64,000 bases of DNA, taken from Pseudoalteromonas sp. Lineage in GTDB: Bacteria; Pseudomonadota; Gammaproteobacteria; Enterobacterales; Alteromonadaceae. Under the pieces are notes generated by a model, which had not been told where the DNA came from, made no database searches, and was given only the letters and a program-made list of their open reading frames with translations. The position numbers and the translations under genes were made by a program. Below are positions 36,842 to 46,779 of this stretch, piece by piece. Each line of letters starts with the position of its first letter. The first letter of the stretch is position 1. The stretch is from positions 710,984 to 774,983 of the forward strand of contig NZ_JAGYIU010000002.1 in NCBI RefSeq assembly GCF_018402495.1. The letters run 5' to 3'.

Positions 36842-37076
36842 AATGGCTTTACTTTACTCTAGGGCGATTGGGGGCGGATATTAGTTTATAGATGTTTAAA
36901 ATACAATTGCACCTTATTACTAGATTACGCCGTTATAAAAATAAATAAAAAACATAAAGTTACAAACGTTAATAATTAGACTCAATGACTCACATATTGC
37001 TCAAAAATAACCTTGTACTTTATTTTATATTTATAACAGCGTAGACGTTACAGGCATAATTGGCCAAAAAAACGAC

Positions 37077-37107
37077 CAAAAAAAATGCCACCAAAATGGT
37101 GGCATTT
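37077..37107 (-). terminator. Terminator downstream of the succinate-semialdehyde dehydrogenase gene
   Basis: Perfect stem AAATGCCACC/GGTGGCATTT with an A-rich run on the plus-strand left side, giving a U-run for leftward transcripts. It lies 126 bases past the dehydrogenase stop. The rest of 36842-37232 shows nothing else recognisable. Confidence 0.8.
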
Positions 37108-37232
37108 ACACACGGGGGTATTTCTACTCATAGAAATTTGTTACGTTTTCTTAACTTCAAAAGGTAGCATTTAGGCTGGTTTCTCGCAACTTAAAACGCA
37201 TAACCTAAAGCTCATCGGAACAGTTTAAGCAA

Positions 37233-38660
37233 TTAGATCCTAATACATACGTATTTTTCTTCTAGGTATTCATTTAATCCTTGGTGCCCGCCTTCTCGCC
37301 CTAGGCCTGATTGTTTTACACCGCCAAACGGGGCAACTGGGTTTGATATAACACCTTCATTTATACCAATCATGCCAAACTCAAGCGCTTCACTCACACG
37401 ATGAATTTGCTTAATATTTTGACTGTAAAAATACGCAGCTAATCCATAGGGAACGTCGTTAGAAAGCGCTAGCACTTCGGCCTCATTATCAAATGGGATC
37501 ACGGTTAATACTGGGCCAAATACTTCTTGATGGTAAATATCCATGTGTGTAGTGACATTGGTAATAATAACGGGATTTTGAAAACTCCCCCCTAAATCTC
37601 GTTGGTCGCCAATTAGCGTGGCGCCTTTATTTAATGCATCTTGAATAAGTTGTTGTACTTTCTCTTTTGCTTTGGGATAAATAAGCGGCCCTATATCTAC
37701 ACCCTCTTCAAAGCCGTTTGCCACTTTAAGGGCAGCTATTTTGGGTGTTATTTTTTCAAGCACCTCATTTAATACATTACGCTGGATAAAAATACGATTT
37801 GCCGCAACACACGCTTGCCCTGAGTTTCTAAATTTGGCCGCCATTAGTCCGTCAATGGCATCGTTAATATCAGCATTATCAAAAATAATAAACGGTGCAT
37901 TACCGCCTAATTCCATTGAGGTACGTTTTATTGTAGATGCACATTGCGATAGTAACTGCTTACCTACACCGGTAGAGCCAGTAAAAGTAAACTTACGTAC
38001 TACCTCTGAGTCAGTGAGCATTTCACCTACTTTTTTAGCGTTTTGCGACACCAACACATTAAATGCGCCTTTTACAAAACCCGCCTGATCGGCTAAATAG
38101 GCTAATGCAATTGCACATAAAGGGGTGTGCTCTGAAGGTTTTAAAATAAAGCTGCAACCGGCGGCATAAGCTGGCGCGACTTTTCGAGTCACCATGGCCA
38201 CAGGAAAGTTCCACGGGGTAATACCCGCTACTACGCCAATAGGTTGCTTGAAGCTAGTTAAACGATGGTTATTATCGGTTGCGGGGATCACATCGCCGTA
38301 GCTACGCTTGGCCTCTTCTGCGTACCATTTTATAAAGCCAGCGCCGTAATCTATTTCGCCAAGCGATTCTTTAAGCGGTTTACCTTGCTCTTTGGTCATG
38401 AGCTCTGCAAGTGTTTGCTTGTGCTTTATTACTAACTCATACCAGCGCATTAGGGTTTCGCTTCGCTCGGTTGCATTAGTGGCTTTTAGTTTTGAAAATG
38501 CGCCCTGCGCCGCTGTTATTGCCTTATTTACACCTTGCTCGTCAATATCGCTTACGTTTACGATACTTTTTTCGGTGGCTGGATCATCCACGCTAAAACG
38601 CGTGTCGGTTTTATAAAATTCGCCGTTAATAAACGAGTCTGAAAAAATAAGATTGCTCAA
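37233..38660 (-). CDS. gabD: NAD(P)-dependent succinate-semialdehyde dehydrogenase family
   Basis: 475 residues, standard aldehyde dehydrogenase. TPWNFPVAMVTRKVAPAYAAGC (cofactor-domain start), FTGSTGVGKQL, catalytic Glu in MELGGNAPF, catalytic Cys in NSGQACVAANR, and GLAAYFYSQN and GREGGHQGLNEYLE near the end. Closest in pattern to GabD, which oxidises succinate semialdehyde in GABA breakdown; a related semialdehyde is possible. No gabT or gabP beside it. Confidence 0.88.
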   Translation of the reverse strand: MSNLIFSDSFINGEFYKTDTRFSVDDPATEKSIVNVSDIDEQGVNKAITAAQGAFSKLKATNATERSETLMRWYELVIKHKQTLAELMTKEQGKPLKESLGEIDYGAGFIKWYAEEAKRSYGDVIPATDNNHRLTSFKQPIGVVAGITPWNFPVAMVTRKVAPAYAAGCSFILKPSEHTPLCAIALAYLADQAGFVKGAFNVLVSQNAKKVGEMLTDSEVVRKFTFTGSTGVGKQLLSQCASTIKRTSMELGGNAPFIIFDNADINDAIDGLMAAKFRNSGQACVAANRIFIQRNVLNEVLEKITPKIAALKVANGFEEGVDIGPLIYPKAKEKVQQLIQDALNKGATLIGDQRDLGGSFQNPVIITNVTTHMDIYHQEVFGPVLTVIPFDNEAEVLALSNDVPYGLAAYFYSQNIKQIHRVSEALEFGMIGINEGVISNPVAPFGGVKQSGLGREGGHQGLNEYLEEKYVCIRI

Positions 38661-38676
38661 AATATACCTCCAAAAT

Positions 38677-38728
38677 AAGTTTCGGGCTACGGGTTACGGG
38701 CTTCGGGTTTCGGGTTTCGGGCTTCGAT
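38677..38728. repeat. Degenerate GGGTTTC/GGGCTTC heptad array
   Basis: Seven-base units GGGCTAC, GGGTTAC, GGGCTTC, GGGTTTC, GGGTTTC, GGGCTTC in exact register, about 17 bases upstream of the gabD start codon. Confidence 0.88.
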
Positions 38729-38733
38729 ATATT

Positions 38734-38767
38734 AAAAAGCCTTGTGGTTAACGCTACAAGGTTTTTT
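38734..38767. repeat. Dispersed terminator-like hairpin, copy 1
   Basis: AAAAAGCCTT / AAGGTTTTTT stem with a GTGGTTAACGCTAC loop. Nearly the same sequence follows the gor heptad array at 51341. Here it lies upstream of gabD, so it is not that gene's terminator. Confidence 0.75.
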
Positions 38768-38789
38768 AATTTTAATTTACCCGCGTCTC

Positions 38790-39712
38790 GCAGCCCGTCG
38801 CTCGCAACCTTTGGCCTTTGTATTTATTCACTTCCTCTGCGTACTCTGTAATCTCTGTGGTAAATAAAATCACTAACAAACGCGGGATAATACCGCTTTA
38901 AAAAAGCATATGCACAAAGAGAAGTGAATGAGGAGAAAATGAGAAAACACTAACCATTAGCCTGAGTGATTAATTGTTTTGTCACTTCCTCTAAAAGCGC
39001 AGCGTCTCTTAACCTCTTTGTGCATAATTTTATTACCTTTAACCACATTTGCGCGGCGTAAAGCACCGCCTACAAAATATTTTTTACCACAGAGTGCACC
39101 GAGGCGCTGCGCGCTACACAGAGAAAAGCTGCGGGCTACGGGCTATAAATCCTAGCACCTAGTCACTTTAATCTCTTACTCTGTGTTCTCTTTACCTCTG
39201 TGGTAAATAAAATAACTAAAAAATATAACAATAAGCCGCCCTGCGGCTAACGTGAGCAAGCTCTACGTCTACAAAATATTTTAACTTACCCGCGCCTCGC
39301 GCCCCGTAACCTTTCACCTTTAACCTTTAACCTTTCGCCTTTAAAAAGACGCGGGGTAAACTCGCTGCTACATGTGCGCGGCGTAAAGCCCCGCCTACAA
39401 AATATTTTTTACCACAGAGTGCACCGAAGCGCTGCGCGCTACACAGAGAAAAAAATTTGCGCAGGTACTAGGTTCGAGGCCCGTCACCCGAAGCTCGTAA
39501 CCCTTTAACCTTTCGCCTTTAACCTTTAAAAAGACGCGGGGTAAACCCGCTGCTACAAAATATTTTTTACCACAGAGTGCGCCGAGGCGCTGCGCGCTAC
39601 ACAGAGAAAAAAGCTTGCGCAGGTACTAGGTTCGAGGCCCGTCACCCGAAGCTCGTAAACCTTTCGCCTTTAAAAAGACGCGGGGTAAACCCGCTGCTAC
39701 AAAATACAAACA
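38790..39712. repeat. Large repeat mosaic between gabD and the isc operon
   Basis: Nearly 1 kb without a gene. It holds CC-phased heptads, CTCTGTG elements, one family B element (38912-39027), several family A copies (near 39087, 39409 and 39568), REP elements (ACGCGGGGTAAACCCGCTGCTAC near 39532 and 39678, plus GCGGCGTAAAGCCCCGCCTAC), and a ~165-bp tandem segment repeated two to three times (39340-39700) differing mainly by deletions. Confidence 0.83.
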
Positions 39713-39742
39713 AAAAAGCCGCGGTGTTAAACAGCGGCTTTT
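39712..39742 (-). terminator. Terminator of the isc operon
   Basis: AAAAGCCGC/GCGGCTTTT stem, 11-base loop, U-run on the leftward transcript, 25 bases past the fdx stop. Confidence 0.87.
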
Positions 39743-39766
39743 AATATTATTGTCATCAATTAAAAA

Positions 39767-40105
39767 CTAGTGTTCTTCATTAACGATGTTGAGATTGTAC
39801 TTTGGTATTTCAACCACTAAGTCTTCATCTCTAATAATTGCTTGGCAGCCTAAGCGCGACTCTGGCTCTAAACCCCATGCTTTGTCGAGCATGTCATCTT
39901 CTAGCTCGTCACTTTCATCTAGTGAGTCAAAGCCTTCACGGATCACTAAGTGACACGTGGTGCATGCACATGATTTTTCGCAGGCATGAGGAATGCTAAT
40001 GCCGTTTTTAAGCGCGACATCAAGTACTGTTTCGCCAGCGGGCGCTTCAATTGCAGCGCCGTCAGGACACAACTCCGGATGGGGAAGAAAAACAATTTGT
40101 GGCAT
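39767..40105 (-). CDS. fdx: Isc-type [2Fe-2S] ferredoxin
   Basis: 112 residues. Cluster ligands in CEKSCACTTC and LGCQ; the N-terminal PHPELCPDGA and the acidic SLDESDELEDDMLDKAWGL are typical of the Isc adrenodoxin-like ferredoxin, which supplies electrons for cluster assembly on IscU. Last gene of the operon, 11 bases after hscA. No iscX follows, unlike E. coli; a repeat mosaic begins after the terminator. Confidence 0.96.
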   Translation of the reverse strand: MPQIVFLPHPELCPDGAAIEAPAGETVLDVALKNGISIPHACEKSCACTTCHLVIREGFDSLDESDELEDDMLDKAWGLEPESRLGCQAIIRDEDLVVEIPKYNLNIVNEEH

Positions 40106-40116
40106 TCTAATCTCTC

Positions 40117-41979
40117 TTATATATTGTCGACTGACTGACCCGTTAAGGCTTTTTTAATTGATGCGTCCATTCTGCGCGCGGCAAAATCACTACTCGCGTT
40201 ATCCATTTTTTCAATGGCTGCTTTAATTTCACTTGGCTCCTGCGCGCTTTCGCGTACTTTTGCAAGCTCACTTATTTCAACTTTTAACACCGCTAATTGC
40301 TCAGGCTCTAGTAAATCACCATCTGCTGCTAATGAGGCTTCCATGGCTTCTATTACACGAAGTGCTTCTACTTGCTGCTCTTTTAGCATGCGCGCTTGCA
40401 TGTCGCCTTTAGCATTACTCATTGACTCTTTAAGCATATTCGCTACTTGATCGTCAGATAAACCAAACGAGGGTTTTACTTGTATTTGCGCTTGCACACC
40501 GGTTGATTTTTCCATTGCCGAGACGCTTAACAAACCATCGGCATCTACTTTAAAGGTGACACGAATATGCGCAGCACCCGCCGCCATAGGTGGAATACCT
40601 TTTAAGCTAAATTTAGCAAGCGATCGGCAGTCGTCAACTAATTCACGCTCACCTTGTAGTACATGCAACGACATGGCCGTTTGGCCATCTTTAAACGTAG
40701 TAAACTCTTGAGCGCGCGCAACCGGAATGGTGGTATTACGTGGAATGATTTTTTCAACCAAGCCCCCCATGGTTTCAAGGCCTAGCGATAACGGTAACAC
40801 ATCCAGCAATAACATGTCTGAATCTGGCTTATTACCAATGAGTACATCTGCTTGCAGCGCAGCACCGAGTGCAACAACGCGATCAGGGTCAATGGAAGTA
40901 AGCGGCTGTTTATCAAAAAACTCGCCAACTTGAGTACGCACTATTGGCATACGGGTTGAGCCACCCACCATCACAACTTGCAGTACTTCTTGGTTTTCAA
41001 TACCGGCATCTTTTACTGCGCGACGGCATGAACGGAGCGTTTTTTTAACCAGCGGCATAGCCAGCTCGTTAAATGTTTCTCGCGTTACTTCAACCATGTA
41101 TTTTTCATCGTCAAACTCAAGGCCAACATTCACTTTTTCGTATTGGCTTAGTGCTTCTTTACAGGCTTTGGCTTTATTAATGAATAAGCGTAATACCGAA
41201 GGCGATAACCCCGTTACACCGGTTTGTTGTTTTAGGTAATCTACTAATAATGAGTCAAAGTCGTCGCCGCCTAGGCTTGAGTCGCCACCGGTGGCCAATA
41301 CTTCAAACACGCCTTTATTTAAGCGCAGTATAGAAATATCAAATGTTCCGCCCCCTAAGTCATAAACGGCAATAATGCCTTCTTGACCTGAGTCTAAACC
41401 ATAAGCAACGGCAGCGGCAGTCGGCTCGTTTAATAAACGCAGTACATTAATTCCGGCAAGCTCTGCCGCGTCTTTGGTGCTTTGGCGTTGTGCATCATCA
41501 AAATACGCCGGTACAGTAATCACTGCCCCTAAAATATCTTGATTACCAAAGCTTTGCTCGGCTCGCACTTTTAAAGCATTTAAAATATGACTTGAGGCTT
41601 TTACTGGGCTGATTTTTCCGGCTTCAGTTGCAATGGCAAGTGCGCCGTTATCATCACAAAATTGATAAGGCAGTTGGCCGTAGCTTTGTTCTATTTCGGT
41701 TTGCGTTTTACCTAAAAAGCGCTTCACTGAAATAAGCGTATTAACCGGATCGAGAGTCGCTGCTTGCATTGCATCATTACCCACGGTAATGCCGCCAGCT
41801 TGATAACGAACCACCGAGGGTAGCATGGCTTCGCCTGACTCATCGGTAATAGTGCGTGCTTCGCCGCTTTGTACGGTTGCCACTAATGAATTTGTAGTGC
41901 CTAAATCAATGCCAATGGCTAATTTGTGTTCATGTGGTGCCGCGCTCTGCCCCGGCTCAGCAATTTGCAATAATGCCAT
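40117..41979 (-). CDS. hscA: Hsp70-type chaperone HscA
   Basis: 620 residues, DnaK-like. ATPase motifs [46 protein letters not shown] and [11 protein letters not shown]; substrate-binding domain starts [17 protein letters not shown]. It binds the LPPVK segment of IscU and, with HscB, drives transfer of the Fe-S cluster to target proteins. Forty-one bases after hscB. Confidence 0.97.
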   Translation of the reverse strand: MALLQIAEPGQSAAPHEHKLAIGIDLGTTNSLVATVQSGEARTITDESGEAMLPSVVRYQAGGITVGNDAMQAATLDPVNTLISVKRFLGKTQTEIEQSYGQLPYQFCDDNGALAIATEAGKISPVKASSHILNALKVRAEQSFGNQDILGAVITVPAYFDDAQRQSTKDAAELAGINVLRLLNEPTAAAVAYGLDSGQEGIIAVYDLGGGTFDISILRLNKGVFEVLATGGDSSLGGDDFDSLLVDYLKQQTGVTGLSPSVLRLFINKAKACKEALSQYEKVNVGLEFDDEKYMVEVTRETFNELAMPLVKKTLRSCRRAVKDAGIENQEVLQVVMVGGSTRMPIVRTQVGEFFDKQPLTSIDPDRVVALGAALQADVLIGNKPDSDMLLLDVLPLSLGLETMGGLVEKIIPRNTTIPVARAQEFTTFKDGQTAMSLHVLQGERELVDDCRSLAKFSLKGIPPMAAGAAHIRVTFKVDADGLLSVSAMEKSTGVQAQIQVKPSFGLSDDQVANMLKESMSNAKGDMQARMLKEQQVEALRVIEAMEASLAADGDLLEPEQLAVLKVEISELAKVRESAQEPSEIKAAIEKMDNASSDFAARRMDASIKKALTGQSVDNI

Positions 41980-42020
41980 AATGCTCTTTAAACTCGTGTT
42001 GCTCGCTTTGCAGCAAGTAA

Positions 42021-42551
42021 TTAATCGTCAAATAAACTGTCTTCGATGCGTTCAAGTTCGTCTTGTAACTTATATACAAATTTTAATTTGCGAATGTTGT
42101 CGGCTGCGTGTTGATATTGTTGCTCATCGTTGCTTGCAAGCTGCTCAGCAAGTTGGTTGCTGTACTGGGCTTTTAATTGCTTTATTTGCGACTCAAAATT
42201 AGCAATAGCGATATCCGGATCACTTGCAGAGGGAAGTTCTTCAAGCTCTTCGCGCAGTTCCATTTGTTGCATCAGAAACATGGGATCTTGCAGTGTTTGC
42301 TGCTCAGCGCGAATATCAACCCCCAGTTCACTCAACATATATTCTGCACGTTTAACCGGATGCTTAAGTGTTTGTAATGCGTCGTTAATTTCAGCGGTAC
42401 TTTGTACGGCCATTAGTTTATCACGACTGCTGGCGTTAGCATGGCGATCGGGGTGTACAGCACGTTGTAATTCTAAGTAGTGCTTGTTGATCATTGCTAG
42501 GTCTATGTTGTAGTCAACGGGTATTGCAAATAACTCAAAATAACGCATCAT
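42021..42551 (-). CDS. hscB: J-domain co-chaperone HscB
   Basis: About 176 residues. N-terminal J domain with HPD ([11 protein letters not shown]) and [15 protein letters not shown]-terminal three-helix IscU-binding domain with [33 protein letters not shown]. Stimulates HscA and delivers IscU. The start is either of two adjacent ATG codons (42551 or 42548). Confidence 0.95.
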   Translation of the reverse strand: MMRYFELFAIPVDYNIDLAMINKHYLELQRAVHPDRHANASSRDKLMAVQSTAEINDALQTLKHPVKRAEYMLSELGVDIRAEQQTLQDPMFLMQQMELREELEELPSASDPDIAIANFESQIKQLKAQYSNQLAEQLASNDEQQYQHAADNIRKLKFVYKLQDELERIEDSLFDD

Positions 42552-42578
42552 CAAACCATATAAATTTCAGATAGAACA

Positions 42579-42600
42579 AAGCCCTACAGGTGCAGGGCTT
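42579..42600 (-). other. Hairpin between iscA and hscB
   Basis: AAGCCCT-ACAGGTGC-AGGGCTT inverted repeat within the 72-base iscA-hscB gap. On the leftward mRNA it has only a weak U tract, so it may be a partial terminator or an mRNA-processing/stability element that sets iscSUA above hscBA-fdx. Confidence 0.5.
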
Positions 42601-42623
42601 AACAATACAATTGCTTTGCGACG

Positions 42624-42947
42624 TTAAACGGTAAAGCTTTCGCCACAACCACATTCATCAGCTTGGTTAGGGTTATTAAACTTAAACCCTTCGTTTAAAC
42701 CTTCTTTGGTGTAGTCGAGCTCGGTGCCGTCGATATAAACTAAGCTTTTAGCGTCAACAATTAAGGTAACGCCCTTGGCTGCAAATGTTTCATCGTCATC
42801 GTTTAGCTCATCAACAAACTCTAGTACATAAGCAAGACCTGAACAGCCCGTCGTTTTAATGCCAACCCGTAGGCCTATGCCTTTACCACGGTTTGCTAAA
42901 AATGATTGTACGCGGTTTGCTGCCGCATCTGTCAATGTCACTGCCAT
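42624..42947 (-). CDS. iscA: Iron-sulfur assembly protein IscA
   Basis: 107 residues, A-type carrier. The three invariant cysteines are visible: [16 protein letters not shown] and the C-terminal [10 protein letters not shown]. Carries [2Fe-2S]/[4Fe-4S] clusters to apoproteins. Nine bases after iscU. Confidence 0.97.
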   Translation of the reverse strand: MAVTLTDAAANRVQSFLANRGKGIGLRVGIKTTGCSGLAYVLEFVDELNDDDETFAAKGVTLIVDAKSLVYIDGTELDYTKEGLNEGFKFNNPNQADECGCGESFTV

Positions 42948-42956
42948 GAATATCTC

Positions 42957-43340
42957 TTAGTTTGTATGTTTGCTTTTGTAATCTGCAATTGCTGCTTGAA
43001 TTGCATCTTCGGCTAAAATTGAGCAGTGAATTTTCACTGGTGGTAATTCTAGCTCTGCGCTGATATCGGTATTTTTGATAGTTGCTGCTTCGTCTAATGT
43101 TTTACCTTTAACCCACTCTGTAACCAGTGAAGATGAAGCAATTGCACTACCACAGCCATATGTTTTGAATTTTGCGTCTTCAATTACGCCTTCTGCCGAT
43201 ACTTTAATTTGTAGCTTCATTACGTCACCACATGCGGGTGCGCCTACCATACCCGTTGCCACCGACGGATCGTTTTTATCAAGAGCACCTACGTTACGTG
43301 GGTTTTCTACGTGGTCGATTACTTTATCACTGTAAGCCAT
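42957..43340 (-). CDS. iscU: Fe-S scaffold protein IscU
   Basis: 127 residues from the ATG at 43340, preceded by GAGGAT. Three cluster cysteines in GAPACGDVMKLQI, KTYGCGSAIASSS and KIHCSILAEDAI; the HscA-recognition motif LPPVK precedes the last one. Forty bases after iscS. A longer frame to 43400 has no family similarity. Confidence 0.97.
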   Translation of the reverse strand: MAYSDKVIDHVENPRNVGALDKNDPSVATGMVGAPACGDVMKLQIKVSAEGVIEDAKFKTYGCGSAIASSSLVTEWVKGKTLDEAATIKNTDISAELELPPVKIHCSILAEDAIQAAIADYKSKHTN

Positions 43341-43380
43341 AATTCTATCCTCATTACCTGCTAGGGTAGGGCTGCACTTA

Positions 43381-44598
43381 TTAGTGGTGAGCCCATTCAA
43401 CTGAATCTAAATCAATACCTTCTTGGTGCATTTCCCAAAGAGGTGACATTTCACGTAAACGACCGATAGAGTTTTTGATTAATTCGACGGTGTAATCAAT
43501 CTCTTCTTCGGTTGTAAAACGGCCAATACTAAAACGAATTGAACTGTGCGCTAGCTCGTCGTTACGACCTAATGCGCGCAATACGTAAGAAGGCTCTAAA
43601 CTTGCCGATGTACAGGCTGAACCTGATGACACTGCAATATCTTTAACCGCCATTAATAATGACTCACCTTCAACAAAGTTAAAGCTGATATTGACAATAC
43701 CTGGCACTGACTGATCTTGCGTACCATTAAAATATACTTCGTCCATGTCAGTTAAAATGCCGTCGATTAGGCGTTTGCGCAGTGCACTGATGTGTGCATA
43801 GTCTTTTTCGAAATCTTGTTTTGCAATTCTAAATGCTGCACCCATGCCTACTAGCTGATGAGTTGCTAATGTACCTGAGCGCATGCCGCGTTCATGGCCG
43901 CCACCGTGCATTTGTGCTTCTAAACGTGCACGTGGTTTACGACGAACATACAAAGCACCCACACCCTTAGGGCCATATGCTTTGTGTGCTGAAAATGACA
44001 TAAAATCAACTTTAAGTTGTTGTACGTCAATTAATACTTTGCCCGCGCTTTGTGCTGCATCTACGTGGAACATAATTTTACGTTCACGACACATTTCGCC
44101 AATTGTAGCGATATCTTGGATTACACCTAGCTCGTTATTTACGTGCATGATGCTCACTAGTACCGTGTCGTCACGCATGGTGTCTGCTAACTTTTGCAGA
44201 TCAAGTAGGCCGTTTTCTTCAACGTCCATGTAGGTTACTTCAAACCCTTGACGCTCAAGTTCACGACAGGTATCGATAACGGCTTTGTGCTCTGTTTTAG
44301 CGGTAATAACGTGCTTACCTTTTTTCTTATAAAACTGAGCTGCCCCTTTAATGGCTAGGTTGTTTGATTCAGTTGCACCCGAGGTAAATACAATTTCACG
44401 TGGGTCTGCATTAATTAAATCCGCAATGTCGGTGCGTGCTTGGTCAACGACTTCCTCTGCTTGCCAACCAAAACGGTGTGAGCGCGATGCTGGATTTCCA
44501 AAATTACCGTCCATAGTCAGGCACTGCATCATTTCTTTGGCAACTCGTTCGTCAACGGGCGTAGTTGCTGCGTAATCTAAATAAATCGGTAACTTCAT
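43381..44598 (-). CDS. iscS: Cysteine desulfurase IscS
   Basis: 405 residues, PLP enzyme that removes sulfur from cysteine for Fe-S clusters and tRNA thiolation. [14 protein letters not shown] at the N-terminus, [14 protein letters not shown] lysine in [15 protein letters not shown], catalytic Cys loop [21 protein letters not shown], and the C-terminal [21 protein letters not shown] seen in group I enzymes. Twenty-five bases after iscR. Confidence 0.98.
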   Translation of the reverse strand: MKLPIYLDYAATTPVDERVAKEMMQCLTMDGNFGNPASRSHRFGWQAEEVVDQARTDIADLINADPREIVFTSGATESNNLAIKGAAQFYKKKGKHVITAKTEHKAVIDTCRELERQGFEVTYMDVEENGLLDLQKLADTMRDDTVLVSIMHVNNELGVIQDIATIGEMCRERKIMFHVDAAQSAGKVLIDVQQLKVDFMSFSAHKAYGPKGVGALYVRRKPRARLEAQMHGGGHERGMRSGTLATHQLVGMGAAFRIAKQDFEKDYAHISALRKRLIDGILTDMDEVYFNGTQDQSVPGIVNISFNFVEGESLLMAVKDIAVSSGSACTSASLEPSYVLRALGRNDELAHSSIRFSIGRFTTEEEIDYTVELIKNSIGRLREMSPLWEMHQEGIDLDSVEWAHH

Positions 44599-44622
44599 TT
44601 CTCTCTCCGCTGCAGGTCAACC

Positions 44623-45114
44623 TTAAAGTTGACAGCTTACTTGAATATTTTCCAACTGCTTAATTGCATCATTAACGCTGTTTTCTTGGCGAAGAGCGAC
44701 TGCTTTAACGTCTGACTTTTCGACCAATTCAGCTAGGGTAATATTATTTAAAAATTCTTCAATTCGTGTGCTTAAGTCTGACCACAATGTATGGGTTAAA
44801 CAACGCATGCCACTTTGGCAACCGGTGTTGCTACGTTGACATCGAGTAGCATCAACAGATTCATCTACTGCATTGATAACATCGCCGACCGAAATCACAT
44901 CGGCTCCACGCCCTAGTAAATAGCCCCCACCAGGACCTCTGACTGAGCTTACCAGTCCATTTTTACGTAAACGGGCAAATAACTGTTCAAGGTAAGACAA
45001 AGAAATTTCTTGGCGCTGCGAAATATCAGCAAGCGCTACAGGGCCTATGTTTGCATGCAGTGCAACATCCAGCATGGCTGTAACGGCATATCTGCCTTTT
45101 GATGTTAACTTCAT
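44623..45114 (-). CDS. iscR: Fe-S-responsive regulator IscR
   Basis: 163 residues, Rrf2 family. Winged helix with [53 protein letters not shown]; cluster ligands C, C, C and H visible in [20 protein letters not shown]. Holo-IscR represses its own operon through type 1 sites; three such sites lie upstream. ATG at 45114 preceded by GGAGGGC. Leads the isc operon. Confidence 0.97.
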   Translation of the reverse strand: MKLTSKGRYAVTAMLDVALHANIGPVALADISQRQEISLSYLEQLFARLRKNGLVSSVRGPGGGYLLGRGADVISVGDVINAVDESVDATRCQRSNTGCQSGMRCLTHTLWSDLSTRIEEFLNNITLAELVEKSDVKAVALRQENSVNDAIKQLENIQVSCQL

Positions 45115-45141
45115 AAACGCCCTCCGCACAAAAGAGTGCAA

Positions 45142-45169
45142 ATTTTAATTACCAGAGTAGATTAGTCAA
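45142..45169 (-). promoter_or_regulatory. Proximal iscR promoter
   Basis: On the leftward strand TTGACT (45169-45164), 16-base spacer, TAAAAT (45147-45142). It overlaps the proximal IscR site. The transcript would start about 20 bases before the iscR start codon. Confidence 0.65.
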
Positions 45170-45173
45170 GTAT
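45149..45173. promoter_or_regulatory. IscR type 1 site, proximal
   Basis: A 25-base window with half-site AGTCAAGTAT and a weaker partner half. By eye it matches 21 of 25 positions of the E. coli type 1 consensus. It covers the promoter spacer, as expected for repression. Confidence 0.65.
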
Positions 45174-45181
45174 TTTAAATG

Positions 45182-45204
45182 CTAGGTTCTAGGTTCTAGG
45201 TTTT
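45182..45204. repeat. Three TAGGTTC heptads inside the iscR control region
   Basis: A short TAGGTTC run between the proximal and middle IscR sites; it ends TAGGTTT. It shifts their spacing by about three helical half-turns if the array is an insertion. Confidence 0.85.
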
Positions 45205-45215
45205 AAAAACTTGTA

Positions 45216-45240
45216 ATACTTGACTGTTTTGGTCAAGTAT
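45216..45240. promoter_or_regulatory. IscR type 1 site, middle (near-perfect)
   Basis: Palindrome ATACTTGAC...GTCAAGTAT with a seven-base centre TGTTTTG. Matches 24 of 25 positions of the type 1 consensus. Confidence 0.82.
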
Positions 45241-45247
45241 TACGCTC

Positions 45248-45275
45248 ATTGTAATTAGTTGAGTAATTTAGTCAA
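45248..45275 (-). promoter_or_regulatory. Distal iscR promoter
   Basis: Leftward TTGACT (45275-45270), 16-base spacer, TACAAT (45253-45248): same architecture as the proximal promoter and again coincident with an IscR site. Confidence 0.55.
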
Positions 45276-45279
45276 GTAT
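45255..45279. promoter_or_regulatory. IscR type 1 site, distal
   Basis: TTAGTTGAG...AGTCAAGTAT; matches 23 of 25 positions of the type 1 consensus. It lies 23 bases past the trmJ stop codon. Confidence 0.78.
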
Positions 45280-45301
45280 AAGTGTGGGGTTTTATCACTA
45301 A

Positions 45302-46030
45302 TCACTCTTTTATAGACTTGTTTATTGAAGTAAGAATTCCTCTTAAAATATTCATTTCTGCATCTTCTGGTCGAGCTCGGTTAAACAAGCGACGTAACTT
45401 GGTCATTACCATGCCTGGGTGTTGCTTAATAATGAACCCTGTTTTATACAAGGTTTCCTCAAGGTGCTCGTAAAATAGCTCAGTTTGTTTAGATGATGGA
45501 TATTGGGTGTCGTCGTCTTCTTGTGCAGCTTTAGGCTGTTGATTTAAAAATGCCATCCGTGTTTCATAGCATAAAGTTTGCACGGCCATGGCTAAATTAA
45601 GTGAGCTGTATTCTGGGTTAGCAGGGATACACACATGGTAATTACACAGCTGTAACTCTTCATTAGTTAAGCCACTGTTTTCACGGCCAAACACAAGCGC
45701 CACCGGGCCATTAACGGCTTCGCCAACAAGCTTTTCACCACATTCACGCGGCTCTACCATAGGCCAAGATAATGTACGCGAGCGAGCGCTGGTGCCAATA
45801 GTTAATGCACAATCGGCAATGGCATCGGCAACGGTATCAACAATAACAGCATTACCTAGTACATCGGTAGCACCGGCAGCCAGTGCGCTTGCATGACTGT
45901 CTATTTCACAAGCAGGATCAACAAGATATAACTTTGATAATCCCATGGTTTTCATGGCGCGTGCCGCTGAACCAATATTACCAGAATGTGAGGTATTAAC
46001 TAAAACGATGCGAATATCATCTAAGATCAT
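45302..46030 (-). CDS. trmJ: tRNA (cytidine/uridine-32-2'-O)-methyltransferase TrmJ
   Basis: 242 residues, SPOUT superfamily. [41 protein letters not shown] and [17 protein letters not shown] are the three knot motifs. Methylates the ribose at position 32 of several tRNAs. The ATG at 46030 (MILDDIRI) is preferred over an earlier in-frame codon. Upstream of iscR in many gammaproteobacteria, as here. Confidence 0.95.
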   Translation of the reverse strand: MILDDIRIVLVNTSHSGNIGSAARAMKTMGLSKLYLVDPACEIDSHASALAAGATDVLGNAVIVDTVADAIADCALTIGTSARSRTLSWPMVEPRECGEKLVGEAVNGPVALVFGRENSGLTNEELQLCNYHVCIPANPEYSSLNLAMAVQTLCYETRMAFLNQQPKAAQEDDDTQYPSSKQTELFYEHLEETLYKTGFIIKQHPGMVMTKLRRLFNRARPEDAEMNILRGILTSINKSIKE

Positions 46031-46131
46031 TACAGTGCTACTTATCGTGTACAAAAAAATTGCGCAAATTCTAACATGAAAACGTGCACAGATCCTATAT
46101 TCAATAGTCGCGATCTAAAAGATCAGTTCGA

Positions 46132-46270
<139 letters not shown>

Positions 46271-46289
46271 GTAGTAAAATAAAACACCG

Positions 46290-46779
46290 AGCCTTATGCA
46301 AGCCCAGTTTTTATATCATAGGCGAGAGTTTACCTCGCGCACTTTCACAACATGTCAAACTACCTGCGCGGCGTAAAGCCCCGCCTACTCTTAACCCTAA
46401 CACTGTGCTTGGCTTAATCTCTACCTAAAACCTAACACCTAGTCACTTCCCTAGGGCCTAATCACTTTAATCTCTTACTCTGTGTTCTCTTTACCTCTGT
46501 GGTAAATAAAATCATTAACAAATATAACAACAAGCCGCCATGCGGCTAATGTGAGCAAGCTCTACGTCTACAAAATATTTTAACTTACCCGCGCCCCGTC
46601 GCTCGTAACCTTTCGCCTTTAACCTTTAATCTTTAACCTTTCGCCTTTAAAAAGACGCGGGGTAAACCCGCTGCTACATGTGCGCGGCGTAAAGCCCCGC
46701 CTTGTTTAACCCAAACACCGTACTTGGCTTAATCTTTTGCTGACAACTGACAGCTGAAGACTAAAAACTGTTCTTTAAC
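46290..46779. repeat. REP/heptad mosaic between trmJ and rsmJ
   Basis: REP-like GGCGAGAG-TTTA-CCTCGCGC and GCGGCGTAAAGCCCCGCCTAC, CCTA- and CCTTTAA-type heptads, a CTCTGTG element, an ACGCGGGGTAAACCCGCTGCTAC copy near 46654, and TGACAAC, TGACAGC, TGAAGAC heptads running in register into the rsmJ stop codon. A segment with TAACAA-AAGCCGCC-TGCGGCTAA near 46526 is a near copy of one at 39225. Confidence 0.82.
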
